Source of the DNA: Streptomyces aurantiogriseus
Lineage (GTDB): Bacteria; Actinomycetota; Actinomycetes; Streptomycetales; Streptomycetaceae
Assembly (NCBI RefSeq): GCF_014649375.1
Contig: NZ_BMSX01000006.1
Span: forward strand, 186,001 to 250,000
DNA: 64,000 bases
Direction of reading: 5' to 3'
The first letter of the stretch is position 1; every line of letters begins with the position of its first letter. The notes beneath the pieces are model-generated. The model worked only from the letters and a program-made list of their open reading frames with translations, made no database searches and was not told where the DNA came from. The position numbers were made by a program, and so were the translations under genes. This document shows positions 16,576 to 24,902 of this stretch, one piece after another.

Positions 16576-17062
16576 CCGCGTACGTCCCCGCCGCCTTCTC
16601 CAGGACGATCATCGGTACGCCGTCCGTGCCCTGGGACGTGCCCACGGCCTCGTAGCCGACGCGTCGGTAGAGGCGGAGGTTGCCCTCGCTGCGGTGGCCC
16701 GCGATGAGGCGGAACCTCTTGGCGCCGCGCTCCTCGGCGAGGGCGGACTCCGCCGCGCGCAGGAGGCGGGCGCCGATGCCGTGGCCCTGGAGGCGGGGGT
16801 GGACGCAGAGCTTGCCGATGGCGGCGGCACCGTCCTCGGTGATGGAGCCGCGGACCGAGCCGACGACCTCGTCGCCGAGCCGGGCCACGAAGACGCAGTC
16901 GGAGACCAGTTCCTGCCGGACCGAGTCGAGGGTCTGGACGAGCGGGGCGATGCGGTAGTTGCCGTACAGCGCGGCTTCGCTCTGGAAGCACAGGTACTGC
17001 AGCCTGAAGATCTGCTCGGCATCCTGCTCGGTCGCCACCGAGATGGTCACGCTCATGCCCAT
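16565..17062 (-). CDS. GNAT-family N-acetyltransferase
   Basis: About 165 residues; the ATG at 17062 has GGGAGG nine bases upstream. The acetyl-CoA-binding signature is clear (LCVHPRLQGHGIGARLLRAAE), as are the strand VFVARLGDEVVGSVRG and the late motif EGNLRLYRRVGYEAVG. The acceptor is unknown. The gene converges with, and overlaps, the small membrane protein gene. Confidence 0.88.
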   Translation of the reverse strand: MGMSVTISVATEQDAEQIFRLQYLCFQSEAALYGNYRIAPLVQTLDSVRQELVSDCVFVARLGDEVVGSVRGSITEDGAAAIGKLCVHPRLQGHGIGARLLRAAESALAEERGAKRFRLIAGHRSEGNLRLYRRVGYEAVGTSQGTDGVPMIVLEKAAGTYAATA

Positions 17063-17107
17063 GTGCGCACGCCTCCCGCTCACCTGATCGCCTGTGGTCC
17101 TTCACTC

Positions 17108-17614
17108 CTATCCCCGCACTTGACGGGCCGCAACCTCCGGCGCCAGCAGACGTCGCAGACATCCCAGACATCTGGAACGTTCCGGCCCCAGACTTCCCTG
17201 TGAGATACCCAACTCCCCCGCGATCTCCCGGTACGTGAGGTCCTCGGGCGACAACAGGGCCTGGAGGAGACGGGGGCAACGGCCGGGGAGGCGGTGCACG
17301 GCGTCGCGCAGGGCACGGTGGCGGGCGGCGGTGAGCACGAGGTGCTCGGGGCCGTGTTCGCCGTCGTCGGCGGGGTCGGTCTCGTACGGCCGTTCCCGGC
17401 GGGTCGTGCGGCGGGTGCGGCGGGACTCGGCGCGGACGGCGCGACGCAGCCAGCCCTGCGGGTCGAGGGGCGGGCCGTCGGTGGCGAGGTGTTCCAGGAG
17501 GCGGAGCCAGACGGCCTGTTCGAGGTCGGCGGGCTCGGTGCCGGTGGCGTGGGCCTCGGCGGAGGCCTCCGCCGTGAGCAGGGGGCGCAGGGCGGCGAGC
17601 AAGTCGTGCTTCAT
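17108..17614 (-). CDS. ECF-like RNA polymerase sigma factor
   Basis: About 168 residues. A shortened region 2 is visible (PADLEQAVWLRLLEHL, WLRRAVRAESRRTRR) and then region 4 with a helix-turn-helix (LSPEDLTYREIAGELGISQG). A GTG at 17623 is an alternative start. Region 2 is short and there is no adjacent anti-sigma gene, so the signal is unknown. It would direct RNA polymerase to a small promoter set. Confidence 0.75.
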   Translation of the reverse strand: MKHDLLAALRPLLTAEASAEAHATGTEPADLEQAVWLRLLEHLATDGPPLDPQGWLRRAVRAESRRTRRTTRRERPYETDPADDGEHGPEHLVLTAARHRALRDAVHRLPGRCPRLLQALLSPEDLTYREIAGELGISQGSLGPERSRCLGCLRRLLAPEVAARQVRG

Positions 17615-17682
17615 GTGCGGCACGACGCGGCCGCCGGGCTGCGGGTTGCCCGGACGGCCGGTGTGTCACTCCAACGGGTTTC

Positions 17683-18882
17683 TCAGCCGTTGACGTGGTC
17701 CTCGCGGGCCAGCAGGCCGGTGTCCGGCTGGTCGGTGAAGACGCCGTCGATCCCGGTCGCGAAGTACGTCCGGTACGCGCCGAAGACGTCGCCGTAGGCG
17801 TCCGCGTCGGTGCCCTTGCGGAAGTTGGCGGGCAGGAAGGGGTTCTCGTTGCGCAGGGTCCAGGGGTGCAGGATCAGGCCGACCGCGTGGGCGTCCTTCA
17901 CCAGCGTGGTCGGCGTGGTGAGGTTGCCGTTCGCGTCCTTCGGGATGACCAGGTCGAGGGTGGGGCCGATGCCCTGCGCGTAGCCGGCGATCTCCCGCAG
18001 GCCCTTGCGGGTGACGAGGTCGGCGACGGTGCGCGGGTCGCCCGTCTCGACGAAGTCCCAGGGGCGGGTGGTGGCGCCGGAGAGAAGGACGACGAGGGGG
18101 TTGTCGACCAGCTTGTTCAGGCGCTGGATGCTGGTCGGCTCGAAGGACTGCAGGATGACCGGCGCGTTCTTGCCGTCCTTGCCGTACTTGCGCAGCAGCT
18201 TGGCGACCCGCTCCTCCAGACCCAGGCCGAGCTTGCGGAAGTACGTGGGGTGCTTGAGCTCGGGGTAGATCCAGACCTGCTTGCCGCGCCCCCGGGTCTG
18301 CTGGTCCTGCCACTTCAGGACTTCCTCGAAGGTGGGGATCTCCCAGCGGCCGTTGTAGAGGGTGTTGTGCGGGCGGTTGGCGGGGATGCGCTCGATCGCG
18401 CGCAGGGTCTTCAGCTCGGCGAGGGTGAAGTCCTCGGTGAACCAGCCGGTGGTGGAGACGCCGTCGAGGACCTTGGTGGTCTTGCGGCCGGCGAACTCGG
18501 GGTGGCTCGCGACATCCGTGGTGCCGCCGATCTCCGGCTCGTGACGGCAGACGAGGTGACCGTCCTTGGTGGGGACGAGGTCACCGGCCTCGACGATGTC
18601 GGCGCCCAGGTCGAGGGCGAGCTGGTAGGCGCCGAAGGTGTGCTCGGGCCGGTAGCCGCTGGCGCCCCGGTGGCCGATGATCGTCGGCACGGGCAGGCTC
18701 TTCAGGCCCCTGCCGCCCTGGCTCGCGCCGTGCGGTGCGTCAGCGGCTCTCGCGGTGCCGGCGAGGCCGAGGCTCGTTCCGGCGGCGCCGAGCACGGCCG
18801 CCGCCCCGAGGAACGCCCGCCGCCCGGTTCCACCCGTCCGACTGTTCGACTTCTGCGACTCCTGCGACTCCTGCGTGCCCAT
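17683..18882 (-). CDS. Secreted glycerophosphodiester phosphodiesterase
   Basis: 399 residues starting at 18882 behind GCAGGAGG. The twin-arginine signal TGRRAFLGAAAVLGAAGTSLG is followed by a signal-peptidase-like site near TARAAD, so it is exported folded by Tat. The GDPD barrel begins IIGHRGASGYRPEHTFGAY with the first catalytic His, followed by the second in VCRHEPEIGGTTDV. It ends near GIDGVFTDQPD, a typical GDPD C-terminal motif. It cleaves glycerophosphodiesters outside the cell, releasing glycerol phosphate and alcohols, probably for phosphate or carbon scavenging. Confidence 0.92.
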   Translation of the reverse strand: MGTQESQESQKSNSRTGGTGRRAFLGAAAVLGAAGTSLGLAGTARAADAPHGASQGGRGLKSLPVPTIIGHRGASGYRPEHTFGAYQLALDLGADIVEAGDLVPTKDGHLVCRHEPEIGGTTDVASHPEFAGRKTTKVLDGVSTTGWFTEDFTLAELKTLRAIERIPANRPHNTLYNGRWEIPTFEEVLKWQDQQTRGRGKQVWIYPELKHPTYFRKLGLGLEERVAKLLRKYGKDGKNAPVILQSFEPTSIQRLNKLVDNPLVVLLSGATTRPWDFVETGDPRTVADLVTRKGLREIAGYAQGIGPTLDLVIPKDANGNLTTPTTLVKDAHAVGLILHPWTLRNENPFLPANFRKGTDADAYGDVFGAYRTYFATGIDGVFTDQPDTGLLAREDHVNG

Positions 18883-19297
18883 GAGGGTCCTCCTGCCGTC
18901 GGCTCGTCCATGCGCGCCGATCGTAGGGTCGCGCACATGACCGAAGGGAGGCGTCAATTCGAACGTCTGGGTGACGCGGAATGGCCGGAACGGTACGGCG
19001 ATGTGACGGGGCGTCGGATTCGTCGGGGCGGGTCAGGGTAGCCGGTCGGTACCGGCCGTGGTCGTCCCGGTCGTAGCCGGGCCGCGCCGCGAGGCGCACG
19101 CTCGTCTCCCCTCGGCCGCGTCGTCCGTCACATCGTTCGCCCGTGTGTCGGACCCGCTACGGGGCGCCCGTGCAGGTAAACGTACGTCAACAGTGCGTAA
19201 GACCTCGGTGAACCCGATGTGCGGTGACCGGGCTGCCGCGAGTATCGTCCTCACCTGCACAGACTCATACCGTTTTCCCTTGACATCGGAGGGCTCG
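18883..19297. other. Divergent promoter region between GDPD and acyltransferase genes
   Basis: About 415 bases with no convincing gene. A 34-codon frame at 18937-19041 on the plus strand has no support. The region should hold the promoters of both flanking genes. Confidence 0.4.
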
Positions 19298-19969
19298 TTG
19301 TCCCGCTTCGCGCTCATCAAGACAGTGCTCGGACCGGTCATGCGCCTGATGTTCCGCCCCCGGGTCGAAGGCGTGGAGCACATCCCGGGCGAGGGCCCGG
19401 TCATTCTGGCCGGCAACCACCTCACCTTCATCGACTCGATGATCCTTCCGCTGGTGTGCGACCGGCAGGTCTTCTTCATCGGCAAGGACGAGTACGTCAC
19501 CGGCAAGAGCCTCAAGGGCCGGCTGATGGCGTGGTTCTTCACCGGCGTCGGCATGATCCCCGTGGACCGGGACGGCGGGCGCGGGGGCGTGGCCGCGCTG
19601 ATGACCGGTCGGCGGGTGCTGGAGGAGGGGAAGATCTTCGGGATCTACCCCGAAGGGACGCGTTCCCCCGACGGCCGTCTGTACCGGGGGCGGACCGGGA
19701 TCGCGCGACTGACGCTGATGACCGGCGCGCCGGTCGTGCCCTTCGCGATGATCGGGACGGACAAGTTGCAGCCGGGTGGTGCGGGGATGCCCCGCCCGGG
19801 GCGGGTCACCGTTCGGTTCGGTGAGGCGATGGAGTTCTCCCGGTACGAGGGGATGGACCGGGATCGGTATGTGCTGCGGGCTGTGACGGACTCCGTGATG
19901 GCCGAGGTCATGAGGTTGTCCGGGCAGGAGTACGTGGACATGTACGCCACCAAGGCCAAGGCGGCGTAG
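19298..19969 (+). CDS. 1-acylglycerol-3-phosphate O-acyltransferase (PlsC-like)
   Basis: 223 residues from a TTG at 19298 with GGAGGG four bases upstream; upstream residues in the same frame look non-coding. The HX4D acyltransferase motif appears as NHLTFID, and the second block as YPEGTRSPDG. A hydrophobic N-terminal stretch suggests membrane association. It would transfer an acyl chain to lysophosphatidic acid or a similar acceptor in phospholipid synthesis. Confidence 0.88.
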   Translation: MSRFALIKTVLGPVMRLMFRPRVEGVEHIPGEGPVILAGNHLTFIDSMILPLVCDRQVFFIGKDEYVTGKSLKGRLMAWFFTGVGMIPVDRDGGRGGVAALMTGRRVLEEGKIFGIYPEGTRSPDGRLYRGRTGIARLTLMTGAPVVPFAMIGTDKLQPGGAGMPRPGRVTVRFGEAMEFSRYEGMDRDRYVLRAVTDSVMAEVMRLSGQEYVDMYATKAKAA

Positions 19970-20004
19970 GCCTCCGGCGGCCGGGCGGTTCTTCGGGTGC
20001 CGGT

Positions 20005-20061
20005 GCGTGGGGGCCGGCCGCGCCCATGCGGCGAAGCCGCACGTCGGTGCAGCCCCCACGC
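20005..20061. terminator. Bidirectional terminator between convergent genes
   Basis: An outer 10-bp stem GCGTGGGGGC/GCCCCCACGC (20005-20014 and 20052-20061) encloses an inner hairpin TGCGGC-GAA-GCCGCA (20027-20041). It sits between the acyltransferase stop and the MFS stop, the expected place for a shared terminator. Confidence 0.65.
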
Positions 20062-20063
20062 CT

Positions 20064-21587
20064 CTAACTCCCGTGGCCCAACCGTTGGCCACGCAGCATG
20101 AACCAGGCTGCGACCGCCGTCGCCAGCAGGATCGTCGCGCCCACCCCGGCGGCGATCGTGAGGCCGTCGACGAACGCGTCTCGAGCCGATGCCAGCAACG
20201 CCTCTGCCTTGCCCGACGGCATGCCGGCCGCCGCCTCCACCGCGCCGCCCAGTGACTCGTGCGCCCCTTCCGGTGTGCCCGTCGGGGCCGCGAAGTCCCG
20301 GTACACGCCGGTCACGATCGAGCCGAGTACGGCGATGCCCAGCGCCGCGCCCAGTTCGTAGGCCGTCTCCGAGACCGCCGACGCCGCGCCCGCCTGCTCC
20401 TTGGGGACGGATCCGAGGATCACGTCGGCGGTCACCGTGAAGGAGAAGCCGGCGCCCACGCCGACGATCAGCAGGGCCGCTCCCAGGAGCGGGTAGCCGG
20501 TGGACTCGTCGATCACCGTCAGGGCGGCCAGGGCCAGGCCGATCGCCGCGAGGCCGCCGGAGACGACCGCGCGGACGGAGAGGCGGCGGGCCGCTCGGCC
20601 GGCGACCAGACCGGCCGCCACCGCGCCCAGGGCGGCGGGGAGTTCGGCCAGACCCGCCTCGAACGGACGCCTGCCCTGGACGAGTTGCAGATACTGGGAG
20701 AGGAAGAAGACCAGGCCGGACAGGCCGAGAACGGTCAGCAGGTCGGCCAGGACCGCGCCGCTGAAGCCACGGTTGCGGAACAGCCGCATGTCCAACAGCG
20801 GGGTCGGCAGCGCCAGTTGACGGCGCACGAAGCCGTACAGGGCGGCCGTGCCCAGGAGGGCCGCGGCGAGCGTGGCCCAGGTGAGGCCGTGGGTGGCGGC
20901 CTCCTTGACGGCGTAGACGACGCCGATCATGCCGACGAGCGACAGCACGACACTGGTCAGGTCCCAGGGGCCCGGGTTCGGGTTGCGGGACTCGGGCAGG
21001 GTCCTGATGCCGACCACGACGAGGACCGCCATCACGGGCAGGTTGATGAGGAAGACCGAGCCCCACCAGAAGTGTTCGAGGAGGAAGCCACCGACGACCG
21101 GGCCGACTGCCGTACCGGCGGAGGCCGTCGCGCCCCAGATGCCCACGGCCAGGCTGCGTTCGCGCGGGTCGTGGAAGAGGTTGCGGATCAGGGCGAGGGT
21201 GGCGGGCATGAGGGTCGCGCCGGCGACGCCGAGCAGGGCGCGGGCCACGATCATCGTCTCGGGCGTCGCCGCGTAGGCGTTGAGGACGGATATCGCGCCG
21301 AACGCCGTGGCACCGCCGAGCAGGATCCGCTTGCGGCCGATGCGGTCACCGAGGCTGCCCATCGACACCAGCAGGCCGGCGATGACGAAGGAGTAGACGT
21401 CGCCGATCCACAGGAGCTGGGTGCCGGAGGGCTCGAGGTCCTCGCTGATGTACGGGGTCGCGAGGCCGAGGACGGTCGCGTCGACGGCCACCAGCAGCAC
21501 GGCGAGCACGAGGACGGACAGCGCGAGCCACCGGCCCGGGCGCTTCACCGCCTCGGTCGTGGTCTCCGGCTGCAGGGTGCTGGTCAT
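20064..21587 (-). CDS. MFS drug:H+ antiporter, DHA2 (14-helix) type
   Basis: 507 residues. The N-terminal motifs LVAVDATVLGLATPYI and GSLGDRIGRKRILLGG (MFS motif A), and GATASAGTAVGPVVGGFLLE (motif C, antiporter signature), place it with EmrB/QacA-like exporters. Its start overlaps the stop of the upstream tetR-type gene by four bases, a common pairing in which the regulator represses the pump. The substrate is unknown. Confidence 0.9.
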   Translation of the reverse strand: MTSTLQPETTTEAVKRPGRWLALSVLVLAVLLVAVDATVLGLATPYISEDLEPSGTQLLWIGDVYSFVIAGLLVSMGSLGDRIGRKRILLGGATAFGAISVLNAYAATPETMIVARALLGVAGATLMPATLALIRNLFHDPRERSLAVGIWGATASAGTAVGPVVGGFLLEHFWWGSVFLINLPVMAVLVVVGIRTLPESRNPNPGPWDLTSVVLSLVGMIGVVYAVKEAATHGLTWATLAAALLGTAALYGFVRRQLALPTPLLDMRLFRNRGFSGAVLADLLTVLGLSGLVFFLSQYLQLVQGRRPFEAGLAELPAALGAVAAGLVAGRAARRLSVRAVVSGGLAAIGLALAALTVIDESTGYPLLGAALLIVGVGAGFSFTVTADVILGSVPKEQAGAASAVSETAYELGAALGIAVLGSIVTGVYRDFAAPTGTPEGAHESLGGAVEAAAGMPSGKAEALLASARDAFVDGLTIAAGVGATILLATAVAAWFMLRGQRLGHGS

Positions 21588-22135
21588 GGTTCCTCTCTCC
21601 GTAGGGCGCCGCCGAGCAGCAGCTCGACGATCATGTGGGTGAAGTCCTTGCGGGCGACCCGGCCTTCCGTGATCGCCCAGGCGCCGGAGGCCAGCAGGCC
21701 GTACAGCGCCTCGGTGAGCCAGGCCGGGGTGAGGTCGATACGGAACTCGCCGCTCGCCTGGCCGCGCCGGAACAGGGCCGCGATGCGGTCGTCGATCCTG
21801 GCCCAGCCCTCGTTCTGCTCCTCGCCCTCGAACAGCTGGTTCTCGGTGTAGAGGAAGGCGAGCAGGGCGGCGGCGGGTTCGATCTCGCGCACCAGGCGGC
21901 GGACGGCCTCGCTCGCGGGGCCGTCGTCCGGGCGGGCCCGCTCCAGGGCCGCCTCGCACTCCGCGATGCCGAGCGCCTCCAGCGCCCGCACGAGCGCGTC
22001 GCGTCCGGCGAAGTGCCGGTGCAGGGTGGCCCGGCTGATCCCGGCGGCCTTGGCGACCTCGTCCATGGTCGCGGTGGATTTGCGGGTCAGCAGGGCTGCG
22101 GCGCTGCGCAGTACGTGGTCACGGTCGACAGCCAT
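21584..22135 (-). CDS. TetR-family transcriptional regulator
   Basis: 183 residues from the ATG at 22135. The N-terminal helix-turn-helix reads TMDEVAKAAGISRATLHRHFAGRDALVRAL, with a ligand-binding all-helical C-terminal half. It is translationally coupled to the MFS pump and probably controls it. An inverted repeat upstream (22155-22172) is a likely operator. Conservation of helix 3 supports DNA binding. Confidence 0.9.
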   Translation of the reverse strand: MAVDRDHVLRSAAALLTRKSTATMDEVAKAAGISRATLHRHFAGRDALVRALEALGIAECEAALERARPDDGPASEAVRRLVREIEPAAALLAFLYTENQLFEGEEQNEGWARIDDRIAALFRRGQASGEFRIDLTPAWLTEALYGLLASGAWAITEGRVARKDFTHMIVELLLGGALRREEP

Positions 22136-22154
22136 GAGACAACCATAAACCACA

Positions 22155-22172
22155 TGAGACATTGACGTCTCA
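22155..22172 (-). promoter_or_regulatory. Probable TetR operator
   Basis: TGAGACATTGACGTCTCA is a 6-bp inverted repeat with a 6-base spacer, about 20 bases before the tetR start. The half-site also occurs as CATGAGACA at 22133, exactly 20 bases away, giving two spaced copies over the promoter region. This is consistent with autoregulation. Confidence 0.55.
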
Positions 22173-22201
22173 CAGTGGGCATGTGTGACTCACGCGTGTG
22201 G

Positions 22202-22305
22202 CCTTTCCGGGGGTTCCTCGGTGCCAGAGCGCCGTGTGGTACCTCAGCGCCACAGCCCCGGGGGTTTCCTCAGTGCCAGAGCGCCGTGGAGTTCCTCAGT
22301 GCCAG
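22202..22305 (-). repeat. Four 26-bp tandem repeats at the 3' end of the aldo/keto reductase gene
   Basis: Four gapless 26-base units, each beginning (minus strand) with a form of CTGGCACTGAGG. The first unit contains the gene's stop codon and the next three lie just downstream, so the terminus has been copied outward. Confidence 0.75.
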
Positions 22306-23267
22306 GGCAGCTGTCCGCGCCGCTCCCAGTAGACCTGCGGGGACTCGGCCAGTGCGGTGAGGCGGGCCAGCTGGTTCTCGTCGAGGTCGACGACGGCCGC
22401 GTGCAGGTTGGAGGCGAGCTGGCTGGTGGTCGCGGCGCCGGAGAGGACGACCCCGGCCCACGGTTGCCGCAGGATCAGCGCGAGAGCGACCGCGTCACAG
22501 CCGAGATCGGTCTCCGCCGCCACCGCCTTCAGGGCGTCCGGGGCGTGCGGTTCCGCGAGGCGGCCGTTCGCCATGCCCTCCTTGACGATCACTGTCAGTC
22601 CGGCGTCGTGGGCCTCGGCGAGGGCGGGGGCCGCCGACGTCTCCAGGGCGTTGTACGTCGACTGGACGGTACGGAAGAGGGGGGTGCCGTCGACCTCGAC
22701 GGCGAGGGCGGCGCGGACGGCGTCGGCCTGGGCGGGCCCGCTGGTGGAGAAGCCGATGGTCAGGCCCTGGGCGGCGGCTTCCGCGAGCTTCGCGTGGAGT
22801 TCCTTGTCGGTGAGGGCCGGGCTGTCCGGGGTCACCGAGTGGATCTGGTACAGGTCGAGCCGGTCGCCGAGCAGCTCGGCCGTTTCGGCGCGCTGACGCT
22901 CGTACGTCCGGACGCTGTGGTCCTTGACCTCGTGCTGCTCGGCGTCGGTGGACCAGTCGGCCGTGTAGGTGTAGCCCCACTTGCTGCCCACGACGATGTC
23001 GTCGATCTCGGGTCGGGCCTTCAGCCAGTCGGCGAGGAACTCCTCGGAGCGGCCGTAGGAGCGGGCGACGTCGAAGTAGCGGACGCCCTGGGCGTGGGCG
23101 GCGTCGAGGAGTTCGTGGGTGCGGGTGCGCAGGGCCTCGACGCTGCGGTCCTCTCCGAGGTCGTGGTCGCGGCCGAGGTTGATGTAGCCGGGGCGGCCGA
23201 CTGCGGCGAGGCCCAGGCCGAGGTGGCAGGTGGGAGTCGTCGCTGAGGCGAGACGGGCGAAGGGCAT
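22296..23267 (-). CDS. Aldo/keto reductase
   Basis: 323 residues from the ATG at 23267. The catalytic Asp/Tyr region GVRYFDVARSYGRSEEFLADWL, Lys in VVGSKWGY and His in YQIHSVTP are present, as is the NADPH-binding end. It should reduce an aldehyde or ketone with NADPH. The substrate is unknown. The final codons lie in a tandem 26-bp repeat. Confidence 0.9.
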   Translation of the reverse strand: MPFARLASATTPTCHLGLGLAAVGRPGYINLGRDHDLGEDRSVEALRTRTHELLDAAHAQGVRYFDVARSYGRSEEFLADWLKARPEIDDIVVGSKWGYTYTADWSTDAEQHEVKDHSVRTYERQRAETAELLGDRLDLYQIHSVTPDSPALTDKELHAKLAEAAAQGLTIGFSTSGPAQADAVRAALAVEVDGTPLFRTVQSTYNALETSAAPALAEAHDAGLTVIVKEGMANGRLAEPHAPDALKAVAAETDLGCDAVALALILRQPWAGVVLSGAATTSQLASNLHAAVVDLDENQLARLTALAESPQVYWERRGQLPWH

Positions 23268-23343
23268 CGCGGGCTCCGTTCGGTCGGCTCCGGTACGGCT
23301 CCGGACCAACGTAACCCGTGATGCCCCTGAGTCACCCGAGCCG

Positions 23344-24777
23344 CTACTTCTTCTCCTTCGCGGTGGCCCACGCGTGCTGGGCGGCCACGTCCGCCTTGAC
23401 CTCGGCGAGCTGGGTGGCGACCGCGCTCGGCGCCGTACCGCCGCGGCCGTTGCGGGAGGCCAGGGCGCCCGGCACGTTGAGGACGGAGCGCACCTCGGGG
23501 GTGAGGTGGGCGGAGATCTTCGCGAACTGCTCGTCGGTGAGCTCGTCGAGCTCCTTGCCCTCGGCCTCGGCGACCTTCACGCACTCGCCGGCGACCTCGT
23601 GCGCGACGCGGAACGGCACGCCCTGCTTGACCAGCCACTCGGCGATGTCGGTGGCCAGGGAGAAGCCGGCCGGGGCCAGTTCCTCCATGCGCTCGCGGTT
23701 GACGGTGAGGGTGGCGATCATGCCGGTGAAGGCGGGGAGGAGGACCTCGAGCTGGTCGCAGGAGTCGAAGACCGGCTCCTTGTCCTCCTGGAGGTCGCGG
23801 TTGTAGGCGAGGGGCAGGGCCTTCAGCGTGGCGAGGAGGCCGGTCAGGTTGCCGATCAGGCGGCCGGACTTGCCGCGCGCCAGCTCCGCGATGTCCGGGT
23901 TCTTCTTCTGCGGCATGATCGACGAGCCCGTGGAGAACGCGTCGTGCAGGGTCACGAAGGAGAACTCCTTCGTGTTCCAGATGATGATCTCCTCGGAGAT
24001 CCGGGAGAGGTTGACGCCGATCATCGCGGTGATGAAGGCGAACTCGGCGACGAAGTCGCGGGAGGCCGTGCCGTCGATGGAGTTGCCGACGCTGCCGTGC
24101 TCGAAGCCGAGGTCCTTGGCGACCGCCTCGGGGTCGAGCCCGAGGGAGGAGCCGGCGAGCGCGCCGGAGCCGTACGGGGAGACGGCCGTGCGCTCGTCCC
24201 ACTGGCGCAGCCGCTCGGCGTCCCGGGCCAGGGACTGCACGTGCGCGAGGACGTGGTGGGCGAAGAGGACCGGCTGGGCGTGCTGGAGGTGGGTGCGGCC
24301 GGGCATCGCCACGTCCGGGTGGGCCTCGGCCAGCCCGATCAGCGCGTCCTGGAGGTCGGCGATCAGACCGCCGATGATCCGGGCGTGGTCGCGCAGGTAC
24401 ATGCGGAAGAGGGTCGCCACCTGGTCGTTCCGGGACCGGCCGGCGCGGAGCTTGCCGCCGAGGTCGGGGCCGAGGCGCTCCAGGAGGCCGCGCTCCAGGG
24501 CGGTGTGCACGTCCTCGTCGGCGATCGTGCCGACGAAGGAGCCGTCGGCGACGTCCGCCTCCAGCTGGTCGAGCCCGGCGATCATCCGGGTCAGCTCGTC
24601 CTCGGTGAGCAGGCCCGCCTTGTGCAGCACGCGCGCGTGGGCGCGCGAACCAGCGATGTCGTAGGGCGCGAGCCGCCAGTCGAAGTGGACGGACGCGGAC
24701 AGCTTCGCCAGGGCCTCGGCGGGACCGTCGGCGAAACGGCCGCCCCAGAGCCGTACGTCACCGCTGTTGCTGCTCAC
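23344..24777 (-). CDS. argH: Argininosuccinate lyase
   Basis: 477 residues, full length for ArgH. The family signature GSSIMPQKKNPD with its catalytic Ser is present, together with LWGGRFADGP at the N-terminus and GRTHLQHAQPVLF. It splits argininosuccinate into arginine and fumarate, the last step of arginine synthesis. It follows argG by 125 bases on the same strand and probably forms an argG-argH unit under the ARG box upstream of argG. Confidence 0.96.
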   Translation of the reverse strand: MSSNSGDVRLWGGRFADGPAEALAKLSASVHFDWRLAPYDIAGSRAHARVLHKAGLLTEDELTRMIAGLDQLEADVADGSFVGTIADEDVHTALERGLLERLGPDLGGKLRAGRSRNDQVATLFRMYLRDHARIIGGLIADLQDALIGLAEAHPDVAMPGRTHLQHAQPVLFAHHVLAHVQSLARDAERLRQWDERTAVSPYGSGALAGSSLGLDPEAVAKDLGFEHGSVGNSIDGTASRDFVAEFAFITAMIGVNLSRISEEIIIWNTKEFSFVTLHDAFSTGSSIMPQKKNPDIAELARGKSGRLIGNLTGLLATLKALPLAYNRDLQEDKEPVFDSCDQLEVLLPAFTGMIATLTVNRERMEELAPAGFSLATDIAEWLVKQGVPFRVAHEVAGECVKVAEAEGKELDELTDEQFAKISAHLTPEVRSVLNVPGALASRNGRGGTAPSAVATQLAEVKADVAAQHAWATAKEKK

Positions 24778-24902
24778 TTGCTGTGCTCCTCAGAAGGGTC
24801 CGGATGTGCCGCCGCCTCCCCACGACGTGAGTGAGGAGGCGGTTGTCAGGCTAGTGCGTATGAGGTGTCTCTCAGGCCTTGCGAGCGGCCCTGCGAGGGC
24901 GG

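Noticed and set aside
18937..19041. 34-codon frame between the GDPD and acyltransferase genes
   Set aside because: No ribosome-binding context beyond chance and no known match; kept as intergenic.
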